Source of the DNA: Gammaproteobacteria bacterium
GTDB taxonomy: Bacteria; Pseudomonadota; Gammaproteobacteria; UBA9214
Assembly: GCA_029881775.1 (NCBI GenBank)
Contig: JAOULY010000127.1
Span: forward strand, 1 to 6,297
Direction of reading: 5' to 3'
Length of the DNA: 6,297 bases
The notes under the pieces are model-generated. The model had not been told where the DNA came from and did no database searches. It was given only the letters and a program-made list of their open reading frames with translations. Positions within the stretch are counted from its first letter, which is position 1; the number at the start of each line of letters is the position of its first letter. A program made the position numbers and the translations under genes. Positions 1 to 6,288 of the stretch are shown here, in pieces.

Positions 1-3000
1 ACCCAGCGTCACCGGCGAGGACGGCAAACCGCGCACCCTGGCGCCGGCAGCCGCTTCGCCGCTGATCTCATCCAGCGTACCCAGCAGGCCATCACCATTC
101 AGGTCGAAGGCCACGCTGTCGGGGCGACCGCCATTGTTGATCTTGACGATCATCTGCCAGCCGCTGCCGCCGCTGCCGCACGGATCCGTCGTCGGTATGG
201 CCGTGTTGAAGAACACATGATGGCCACGAACCACTGCATCCGTCACCACGCGCTCGCCGGATGTCGGCAGGTCCATGTACCAGCCATCATCGCCGCCGGC
301 ATAATCAACCGTATTGTTGGTCACGGTGCGCCCGGCGGCACCGCCGGTCGTTGTACCCGTACCGATGGTCTGCTCAACCAGGTCGGAATCGGTCAGGTCA
401 TCAGTGCCGGAATCCCACACGCCATAGAATGACTGGGTGGCCGTGCTGGCATTGTCGCCGGTAGCGATATACTGGCCGGTACCAAACAAAACCAGCAGGT
501 TGGGATCGTTCGAGTTTGTCGTCACCACATCGGGGTTCCTGACAATGACCGGTGCCGAGGTAATCGGCCTGCTGCTGCCGGCAATGAACAACGGCTTGGG
601 CGTCGTGCCCGCCCTGTAGGCGACTTTCCAGTTACCCGGATTCGTACTGGACAGGTCGAACGCCCACATATTACCAAACAGGTCGCCGGCATACGCCCGG
701 TCCGCCACGCCGTCGCCGTTGGTATCGATCACCGCCGGTGTCGACAGGCCATTGCGCGTGGTGGTATCACCGACGCGGGTAGAAATCTTGACATAATCAG
801 TAGACGACCAGGTACCGTCCAGGCCCTCTTCCAGGTAAAGAATGAACAGTTTCGCCTCGCCACTGCCGGTGTCGTTATAGCCGTTACCAAAGATCACGGC
901 CCATTTCCCGTTGGGCATCAACACAATGGCTGGCTGGCTGAAGGTATGACCAAGATCGGCATCATCCGCGCTGGTGAACTCCCACATGACGGTGTCCGCC
1001 GCTGCGGTACTGGTCTCGGCATACGCTGTCGGGTCGGTGATATCCAGCGCAAACAGGCCCCTGCCACCACCACGCAAACCACCGACCAGCACGGACCTCC
1101 AGGCCGCCGTTCCGCCAACGGTCGTAATGGCAAACACGTCCGTAACCGACGGGCGCAGGTCAACATAATAGCGATGGCCATAGGCGGGATCCGTCAGGTA
1201 ATGCAAGCCTTCGTTAACCGTGGTGGAAAACAGCGATTCCGGCATGTAGGCAAGCACTTCGCGGCCGTCGCTTTCGGCAAAGCCGTGCAGCATGCCGTCA
1301 TTCGCGCCGAGGTAAACAACACCGGGACGGTTATTCTGTGCCAGCCTGAAGTCACTGTAAGCGACCGTGGCGCCCGGCAGTGTATCCGGCCAGTTAACTT
1401 CCGGGATGCCGACGTAGACCGGCGCGGAATGAATGATATCGCCGAGTCGGCTGGCGCGTGCCCGCAGCCCCTTGGACGTATAGGTATTCGTGCCATCGGT
1501 ATGGTTACAAATACCGGGATTACCGTTCTCACAGCTGCGCAAACCGCGCAGGTAGGCGAGCCGGGCGAGCGCCGTCGCGTCATTATCGGTGCCGCCGCTG
1601 GGGTTGGTGCGCAGATCATTTTTCTGCGCTGTCGTCAGGTTTGCCCACTGCAGAGCAACGCCGTCGGTTCCATTGTAGGTCAGGATCGTACGTGGGCTCG
1701 TTGACAGGTTGCGTGCTGTCAGCAGCGTGCCGGCCTCCCAGGTCGGTGTATTGTTGATTGCACCGGTGATTGCATCCAGTGCGTAGGACACCAGGTTGCC
1801 GGTCCACCTGCCGCTGGTAAAGCGCGCAAGGTAGACCTGCGAGTTGGTACTTAGCGTACTGGTGTTAAGCGCCACAGCGGCACCCGAGGAAACCTGGGCA
1901 TTAATATTGCCGATTGAAGTATTGATACTGCTGATCAACTGCTTCGGACTACTGGCATTGAGGAAACTGCCCCGGCCATTCCAGGCCGCATGCCGCATGT
2001 CGTCGACCGTGGTCAGCGTATCCGATACCGGCGTGGGCCATGCAAACGGCGTCACCTGGTCCGGTGGATTACTGGTCAGTGTACCGTCGACACCAAACGC
2101 AACCGCGAAGGTTTTCATGTGCTGGTGCATCAGGTTATTGGTCAGGCCCGCCGGATCGACACCGACCGTGACCGGCACCTTGTTTGCCAGGCTGGTATCC
2201 AGGTCGCGCTCGTAAAAGTGCATCGCGACATCCGCCAGGGTATCCGTCACACCGGCCGCACCATCTGCAAAGGAGCCGCCGTCAAAAACCGTGTTGGCGT
2301 CGGTATCCGCATTCGCCACCGACGGAGACGGATCATTGCCGTTCCAGAAACCGTCTGACATCAACAGGGTGAAGTTCTTCTGACATTCACCGCCGTTTGC
2401 CGCCGGCAGGATCGGTGAATTGCCCCAGGTGCCGTACGTATCCTCGTAGTACTTGCCGACATTCTGCAAGCCCTGGCGCAGCGGCGTTCTACCCGATGAG
2501 CTTATTTGAAACAGCCGGGTCATCAGCGCCGACTTGTTGGCCGCCGCCGTCGCATTAACCGGCAGTGAAATATCATCGATATCCCGCACCTCCACCGGCG
2601 AAACATTCGAGTTGATAGTCGCCAGCCCGACCCGCGACGTCGATTCTGAAATAACCTGTGACAATGCACGCTTGGCTACATACTCCCGCTTGCGGAAATA
2701 GCTGTACCAGTTGGCGTAGTTCTGCTGCGAATTCGGATTGATGGTGGTACCTGTTAGCGGCAACGAAGTGACGGCAACACCACCGGAATTATTGGCAACG
2801 TTGCCACATTCATCGCTTGCGCTGGAGGGTGCCGTCCCGGCGGAATCACCCAACGCCGGTGTCGGCCCGTCATACTCCCCGTCATTATCGCTATCGGTCC
2901 AGGGGAAATAGATATGCGTACTGATGTTGGTGGTCGCCGTATTGTAGGGGTTATCACGCGCCGTCGTGAGCGTCAGATCGGTATAGGCATTTCCCGCGCT

Positions 3001-3396
3001 GTCCTTGCCAACCCAGGGCGTGTACTGCACCGTCGGATCATAGGCCATGACATTGAATCCGCTACACGTCAGGCGCCGGTCCTCACGGTCCCTGGCTGCA
3101 TCTGCGCCATTGGCGGCCGTATAGGAACCGGGTGGATGATAGAGCGCACCCCTAAACGTGACACCGCCGGGATCGATCGTGCCCTTGTTCAGGATCTGTT
3201 CCCAGTCCATGCTGCCCGAATCATCGATCATCAGGGCGATGTTCGGCTGTACCGCACTCTTCAGGAACAGCGGGCTGGTCGAGATGGTGCCGGGAGCCGC
3301 CTGTGTCGCCACGCTGTGCAAGGCGACAAATGCCGCCAGCATGCTGGTTACCAGCGATGAGCCGAAGGATGTCAGTTTACGGTTTCTTGTGTTCAT
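1..3396 (-). CDS. pilY1: PilY1, type IV pilus tip-associated protein (partial, C-terminus beyond left edge)
   Basis: Large secreted tip protein of the type IV pilus. In the family it primes assembly with the minor pilins, mediates adhesion and surface sensing, and controls retraction through calcium. The reading frame is open for 1132 codons from ATG at 3396 to the window edge with no stop. Residues 1-33 form a signal peptide (basic start, hydrophobic core, likely cut after TQA). A VWA-like domain follows, with a MIDAS motif DDSGS (D58, S60, S62) and possible further ligands T304 and D348 (LMSDG). GDIIHSAPVYVG near 652 opens the C-terminal beta-propeller (PilC/PilY1 family). It carries the calcium loop D891-x-N893-x-D895-x-x-x-D899, followed by YAGDLFGNMWAFDL. 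Two more Asp-rich loops lie at 168-176 and 1098-1110. Six cysteines are visible (111, 197, 338, 622, 630, 1073). I chose the start because AGGTG lies 5 nt upstream; an in-frame ATG at 3417 has no ribosome binding site. Pseudomonas PilY1 is about 1160 aa, so little should be missing. No RGD motif is seen. Confidence 0.96.
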   Translation of the reverse strand, partial: MNTRNRKLTSFGSSLVTSMLAAFVALHSVATQAAPGTISTSPLFLKSAVQPNIALMIDDSGSMDWEQILNKGTIDPGGVTFRGALYHPPGSYTAANGADAARDREDRRLTCSGFNVMAYDPTVQYTPWVGKDSAGNAYTDLTLTTARDNPYNTATTNISTHIYFPWTDSDNDGEYDGPTPALGDSAGTAPSSASDECGNVANNSGGVAVTSLPLTGTTINPNSQQNYANWYSYFRKREYVAKRALSQVISESTSRVGLATINSNVSPVEVRDIDDISLPVNATAAANKSALMTRLFQISSSGRTPLRQGLQNVGKYYEDTYGTWGNSPILPAANGGECQKNFTLLMSDGFWNGNDPSPSVANADTDANTVFDGGSFADGAAGVTDTLADVAMHFYERDLDTSLANKVPVTVGVDPAGLTNNLMHQHMKTFAVAFGVDGTLTSNPPDQVTPFAWPTPVSDTLTTVDDMRHAAWNGRGSFLNASSPKQLISSINTSIGNINAQVSSGAAVALNTSTLSTNSQVYLARFTSGRWTGNLVSYALDAITGAINNTPTWEAGTLLTARNLSTSPRTILTYNGTDGVALQWANLTTAQKNDLRTNPSGGTDNDATALARLAYLRGLRSCENGNPGICNHTDGTNTYTSKGLRARASRLGDIIHSAPVYVGIPEVNWPDTLPGATVAYSDFRLAQNNRPGVVYLGANDGMLHGFAESDGREVLAYMPESLFSTTVNEGLHYLTDPAYGHRYYVDLRPSVTDVFAITTVGGTAAWRSVLVGGLRGGGRGLFALDITDPTAYAETSTAAADTVMWEFTSADDADLGHTFSQPAIVLMPNGKWAVIFGNGYNDTGSGEAKLFILYLEEGLDGTWSSTDYVKISTRVGDTTTRNGLSTPAVIDTNGDGVADRAYAGDLFGNMWAFDLSSTNPGNWKVAYRAGTTPKPLFIAGSSRPITSAPVIVRNPDVVTTNSNDPNLLVLFGTGQYIATGDNASTATQSFYGVWDSGTDDLTDSDLVEQTIGTGTTTGGAAGRTVTNNTVDYAGGDDGWYMDLPTSGERVVTDAVVRGHHVFFNTAIPTTDPCGSGGSGWQMIVKINNGGRPDSVAFDLNGDGLLGTLDEISGEAAAGARVRGLPSSPVTLG

Positions 3397-3473
3397 GGTT
3401 ACACCTGCTTTGTGCATATGAGGCCGATGCGATTCCAGCCACTACTGAAATTGGTTTCTATCAATTCACCCGC
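3397..3473 (-). promoter_or_regulatory. pilX-pilY1 spacer with pilY1 ribosome binding site
   Basis: This 77-bp gap is the only clear spacer inside the operon; the upstream genes overlap or abut. It contains AGGTG (minus strand, 3406-3402), 5 nt before the pilY1 ATG, which decides the start. I see no convincing promoter or terminator in it. The break in coupling could allow pilY1 to be translated at a different level from the minor pilins, but that is inference. Confidence 0.5.
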
Positions 3474-4037
3474 TCAGAATTGCCGGCCGTAATTACTGCG
3501 TAATATGACCTCGGCACCGGCTTCATTTGCCGCACCGCCGGTACCGCGACTGGTAACCTGGAACGTTGTCACGTCGCCCGAACCCTTGTTTTCACCGTAG
3601 CCGGTCAGGTTCATGGAGCCCTGGGAACCGGAAACCAGGCCGAGCTCCTTGACGATGTATTTAGCAGTGTCACTGCCGGTCGGCGCCGTTGCCGTCACAT
3701 AGTTGGACGAATTGGCATTGAGCCAGGTCGCGGGAGTGTTGTAATAGGGTATTGTATCGGCACGCCTGTACAGGCCGTTGCTACCCGTCAATGCAGCCGG
3801 CGAGGCGATCGACTCGATCCAGGTTTCAGCCTCGCGCAGCCCTGCTTCCGCAGATTGCAATGCAATGGTCCGGTCACGCGTGGCATAGGACATACTTTCT
3901 TCCAGCGCCGTTCCCTGCATGGAACTCACACCGATGATGGTCAGCACCAGCAGCAGCAACAGACTGACAACCAGGATCGCACCACGCTGCGCATGCGGAG
4001 AACGGCCGGTGTTCATTTTTCGTGGCGATAAAGACAT
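3474..4037 (-). CDS. pilX: PilX, minor pilin of the type IV pilus tip complex
   Basis: Minor pilin of 187 aa that joins PilV, PilW and FimU in the inner-membrane priming complex and links it to PilY1. The prepilin-type N-terminus is QRG|AILVVS (G19, A20), followed by a Leu/Val-rich membrane helix and the PilX_N hallmark GVSSMQ...EE...A..R..AL..AEAGLREAE. Position +5 of the mature protein is Val, not the Glu of ordinary pilins, as in the GspK-like tip subunits of type II secretion. There are no cysteines, unlike the three neighbours upstream. The C-terminus (VILRSNYGRQF) matches the usual PilX ending. A GTG at 4055 overlapping the pilW stop would add six residues, but GAGGAG at 4051-4046 sits 8 nt before the ATG at 4037, so I chose that ATG. 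The gene begins 14 bp after pilW and is probably translationally coupled to it. Confidence 0.93.
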   Translation of the reverse strand: MSLSPRKMNTGRSPHAQRGAILVVSLLLLLVLTIIGVSSMQGTALEESMSYATRDRTIALQSAEAGLREAETWIESIASPAALTGSNGLYRRADTIPYYNTPATWLNANSSNYVTATAPTGSDTAKYIVKELGLVSGSQGSMNLTGYGENKGSGDVTTFQVTSRGTGGAANEAGAEVILRSNYGRQF

Positions 4038-4045
4038 AACGCTTG

Positions 4046-4051
4046 CTCCTC
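4046..4051 (-). promoter_or_regulatory. pilX ribosome binding site
   Basis: On the minus strand this reads GAGGAG, directly after the pilW stop codon TGA and 8 nt before the ATG at 4037. It argues against the in-frame GTG at 4055, for which this site would lie inside the coding sequence. Its position next to the stop suggests re-initiation by ribosomes that finish pilW. Confidence 0.7.
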
Positions 4052-5077
4052 TCACTGCACCCGGTTGCGTACGGTCACCGTACTGTTGAATACCTGGTAC
4101 AGGCGGTTATCGCCGGCCGTGATGTTCGCGCCGTTGTAGGTATAGGTCATCGGCGTGTCGGCGAGATTGTCTTCGTAGCTCTGCACCAGCAGTGAAATCT
4201 TCATGCTGACGACGTTTTCCATATCCGCAACACTGGTTCTGGGTACATAGTAATTGGCGGTGCCGTCGGCATCGGTATCTTCACCAAACAGGACTTGCAT
4301 ATTGGCAATCCCGTCCACCAGTTCCTGCGGGCCGGGACCCAGATCCCGATACAGGCCTGGCTGGCCGGTCGTGCCATTGGTGGCAATGGAATAGATCGCG
4401 CTGCGCAACCTGAATATCTGTGCGTCATCGCCATACACCTTGGACAGGCAGTGTGCGTTGGCGCCCGGGCAACCCGGGTTGGTGGCATTATAATTACCCG
4501 GCGTTTCACCGCTGCCGGTGTTATGCACCAGCGTGCCGGTTCCGCCCGGGTTGGCATTGGTTAGCTGGAAGACATCCGCTGCCTCGCAGTCGCTGACAAT
4601 GATGACATCGCCCTGCGACAGACCATTATTCGGCGGCACCTTCAGATTCGAACTGGCCTGTGGACCAAAGGGCGGTTGCACACCCAGCGCAGAGCCAACG
4701 GCGCCACGCATGGTAATCGTGTCGGGCGCATTACCGCCGCCATCGGTCCCGCCCACACCACCGGTACCGATATCATATTGCCAGTTTGTTCCGCCATTCA
4801 GCGGATCGAGATTGTTAGCGACCTTGCTGACAGTGTTGGCACAGCCCCAGAAGTCGGCCATGCGGATATCGCGGGTGAGGAATTCCATGGCGAAGCGCCC
4901 GTTTTCCTGGATACGCGACAGGCCTTCGTGGTTTCGGTAGGACTTGCTGCTGGAGCTGAACACCTGGATGACACCGCCCATCAGCAACAGGCTGATCAAC
5001 ATCGCAACCATCAGTTCGACCAGCGTAAAGCCGCCCTGCAATCGCTCGCATTTACTCTGTGGCATAGACATACTCAT
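4052..5077 (-). CDS. pilW: PilW, minor pilin of the type IV pilus tip complex
   Basis: Minor pilin of 341 aa, the largest subunit of the priming complex apart from PilY1; PilW is processed by PilD and acts in the inner membrane and at the pilus tip. The class III leader ends GG|FTLVELMVAMLIS (cut after G16, Glu21 = mature E5). Family hallmarks follow: SRIQENGRFAMEFLTRDIRMADFWGC (about 54-79) and, near the C-terminus, ELVDGIANMQVLFGEDTDADG (252-272). The Asp-rich stretch D267-T-D-A-D-G could bind a metal. Mature cysteines are C79, C164, C203 and C210; C203/C210 are well placed for a disulfide. A Gly-rich low-complexity stretch lies at 104-116. The start codon overlaps the pilV stop (ATGA), and no strong ribosome binding site precedes it, which fits translational coupling. 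In-frame ATGs at 5071 and 5065 are alternative starts. Confidence 0.95.
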   Translation of the reverse strand: MSMSMPQSKCERLQGGFTLVELMVAMLISLLLMGGVIQVFSSSSKSYRNHEGLSRIQENGRFAMEFLTRDIRMADFWGCANTVSKVANNLDPLNGGTNWQYDIGTGGVGGTDGGGNAPDTITMRGAVGSALGVQPPFGPQASSNLKVPPNNGLSQGDVIIVSDCEAADVFQLTNANPGGTGTLVHNTGSGETPGNYNATNPGCPGANAHCLSKVYGDDAQIFRLRSAIYSIATNGTTGQPGLYRDLGPGPQELVDGIANMQVLFGEDTDADGTANYYVPRTSVADMENVVSMKISLLVQSYEDNLADTPMTYTYNGANITAGDNRLYQVFNSTVTVRNRVQ

Positions 5078-5616
5078 GGCTGGAAACTCATAAAAAATGC
5101 CGGGTCATCGGACAGGCCATTACCGTTTTCATCCCACCACAATTTCACAACAAATTCGGCGCCACCATCACACTGGTGGTCGGCAACACTCCAACCATCG
5201 CTGCCGGTAGCATCACGACAAACCACGCCCTGCCCGCCCGGTAATGCGCGTCTAATTAACGTGGTCCATTCGAAATAGTCGTGATCGGCCATTTCCGTCG
5301 GGGTGCAGCCGGTTACTGTGGTGCAGTTGGAATTCTCTGTGGACGTCGACAGGTCATAATCACCCAGGATCATGGCGGGCCGGTTGGCACGCATACGATC
5401 GATCATGTCGTAACTCAGGATGGCGATCTGGCTACGCGTCAGTGAGTGATGGTTGGATTTCAGGCTGGTTGCCTGCAGTGCCGCCAGCCCGAGCAGGCCA
5501 ACGGACAAAATAACCACGGCGATCAGCACTTCCAGCAGGGTGAAGCCACGCTGGCAGGTACGACCCTGCAGATTGCGACGCTTCAGGCGCAGACAAGCAG
5601 ACTCCCGGTATCTCAT
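5074..5616 (-). CDS. pilV: PilV, minor pilin of the type IV pilus tip complex
   Basis: Minor pilin of 180 aa. The prepilin site is QRG|FTLLEVLIAVVILSVG (cut after G24, Glu29 = mature E5), with a 24-residue, Arg-rich leader. The downstream signature LLGLAALQATSLKSNHHSLTR and the segment IAILSYDMIDRMRANR identify PilV rather than another pseudopilin. Mature cysteines C98, C104, C133 and C149 could form two disulfides. The C-terminus has WWDENGNGLSDD (D162, N164, N166, D170), the usual PilV ending with EF-hand-like spacing. Three starts are possible: GTG 5634, ATG 5628 (overlapping the fimT stop as ATGA) and ATG 5616. I chose 5616 because GAGGA lies 5 nt upstream and the leader is already long. 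ATG 5628 has only AGGA at 10 nt and would give 184 aa. Confidence 0.94.
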   Translation of the reverse strand: MRYRESACLRLKRRNLQGRTCQRGFTLLEVLIAVVILSVGLLGLAALQATSLKSNHHSLTRSQIAILSYDMIDRMRANRPAMILGDYDLSTSTENSNCTTVTGCTPTEMADHDYFEWTTLIRRALPGGQGVVCRDATGSDGWSVADHQCDGGAEFVVKLWWDENGNGLSDDPAFFMSFQP

Positions 5617-5621
5617 ATCAT

Positions 5622-5626
5622 TCCTC
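5622..5626 (-). promoter_or_regulatory. pilV ribosome binding site overlapping the fimT stop
   Basis: On the minus strand GAGGA lies 5 nt before the ATG at 5616 and shares bases with the fimT stop codon TGA (5627-5625) and with the last base of the alternative pilV ATG at 5628. This compact junction suggests coupled translation of fimT and pilV and favours the 5616 start. Confidence 0.55.
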
Positions 5627-6152
5627 ATGGGCACACTATCCTGCTCATATTGACGCGCCCGGTGGCGGCAACCGTAATGCGCCGGCCGGTTTCGCCCGCA
5701 CGAGCGTCACATATATCCACGAAATCCGGCGCATTAACAAACCCGGTCGGGTCATACTGAAACAGGGTACTTGCAGCGCCAACCAGCGTGGTCCCACCGG
5801 TCTGCGTTTCGCCGATCCGCAACACCTCATTCGCATCGAGCACCGCGTCTGCATCCTGGTCCACCCAGACAACCCAACCATCGGTCCAGTTAACCCCACC
5901 GGTACAGGTCGGCGGACTGTTATTCCAGGTAGTGCTGACACAGATCTGGGCATTGCGCTGCTGCTTGATGGCGGTCGCGCGCGTCAGGTTGATACCTGTC
6001 ACATAACTATTCGCCGTTGCGACAATCCGCCCATCCAGCACGAAGTCCCGCATGGCGGGAACCCCGAGCGTCATCAGCAGGGTGGCAACCAGCAGCGTTA
6101 CCAGCAACTCGACAAGCGTGAATCCTTGGGATGTTTTCATGGTTTTCATCAT
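5625..6152 (-). CDS. fimT: FimT/FimU-type minor pilin (GspH family)
   Basis: Minor pilin of 175 aa, first gene of the operon; by position it corresponds to fimU of Pseudomonas. The short leader ends QG|FTLVELLVTLLVATLLMTLG (cut after G10, Glu15 = mature E5), followed by PAMRDF and the FimT/GspH-type helix NSYVTGINLTRATAIKQQ. The globular part has the family segment GWVVWVDQDADAVLDANEVLR; D98, D100, D102, D106 and E109 match EF-hand loop spacing. Cysteines C71, C83, C148 and C174 could form two disulfides. The C-terminus reads GRVNMSRIVCP (from 165). The GRxR motif reported for DNA binding in Legionella FimT is therefore GRVN here, so FimT versus FimU function is open. Start candidates are ATG 6152, 6149 and 6140. 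GGGGAG (6168-6163) is 10 nt from the first, which I kept. The stop overlaps the pilV start region. Confidence 0.92.
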   Translation of the reverse strand: MMKTMKTSQGFTLVELLVTLLVATLLMTLGVPAMRDFVLDGRIVATANSYVTGINLTRATAIKQQRNAQICVSTTWNNSPPTCTGGVNWTDGWVVWVDQDADAVLDANEVLRIGETQTGGTTLVGAASTLFQYDPTGFVNAPDFVDICDARAGETGRRITVAATGRVNMSRIVCP

Positions 6153-6157
6153 AATCA

Positions 6158-6170
6158 GCGGGCTCCCCGC
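6158..6170 (-). promoter_or_regulatory. Small hairpin containing the fimT ribosome binding site
   Basis: The inverted repeat GCGGG-GAG-CCCGC has a 5-bp all-GC stem and 3-nt loop. In the mRNA, GGGGAG (6168-6163), the only Shine-Dalgarno-like sequence before fimT, lies in the stem and loop, 10 nt before the ATG at 6152. Folding could mask the site. The stem is short, so chance is possible. Confidence 0.35.
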
Positions 6171-6186
6171 CCAACAACCTGAATCC

Positions 6187-6215
6187 GATAAACGACTCGC
6201 ATGCCGGGATAAACG
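6187..6215. repeat. Direct repeat GATAAACG with 21-bp period, possible operator
   Basis: GATAAACG occurs at 6187-6194 and 6208-6215, exactly 21 bp apart, about two helical turns. An inverted copy of its core, TTTATC (6222-6227), faces the second repeat across 8 bp. The repeats sit 35-65 bp upstream of the fimT start. On the minus strand the copy further upstream reads ACCGTTTATC, 8 of 10 matches to the AlgR box ACCGTTCGTC; the copy nearer fimT matches 6 of 10. Confidence 0.4.
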
Positions 6216-6260
6216 GTCAGATTTATCGAAATCCGTGGCGATACAGACTCATATCGGCGG

Positions 6261-6288
6261 GCCGGGCGAAAATTACAGTTCACCCGGC
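6261..6288. terminator. Hairpin at right edge, possible terminator of a neighbouring gene
   Basis: GCCGGGCGAA (6261-6270) and TTCACCCGGC (6279-6288) form a 10-bp stem (nine Watson-Crick pairs plus one mismatch, which is a G-U wobble in the minus-strand RNA) with an 8-nt loop. Read on the plus strand it is followed by AGGTCTCTT, which is only weakly T-rich; on the minus strand no U-tract follows. It may end transcription of the gene to the right of the window, or be a regulatory stem in the operon leader. Confidence 0.35.

Noticed and set aside
1194..1619. Minus-strand open frame of 141 codons in another frame within pilY1
   Set aside because: The pilY1 frame over this stretch encodes the conserved GDIIHSAPVYVG and propeller segments, so this is a frame shadow.
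946..1704. Plus-strand open frame of 252 codons
   Set aside because: It lies entirely antisense to pilY1, whose product is clearly recognisable across the same bases. The Arg/Gly-rich translation has no recognisable domain and reflects the codon bias of the opposite strand.
3397..3417. Alternative pilY1 start at ATG 3417
   Set aside because: It is in frame and adds seven residues, but no ribosome binding site precedes it, whereas AGGTG precedes the ATG at 3396, which also gives a more typical signal peptide.
4295..5278. Plus-strand open frames of 89, 140 and 200 codons antisense to pilW and pilV
   Set aside because: They mirror well-identified minor pilin genes, and their translations resemble no family I recognise.
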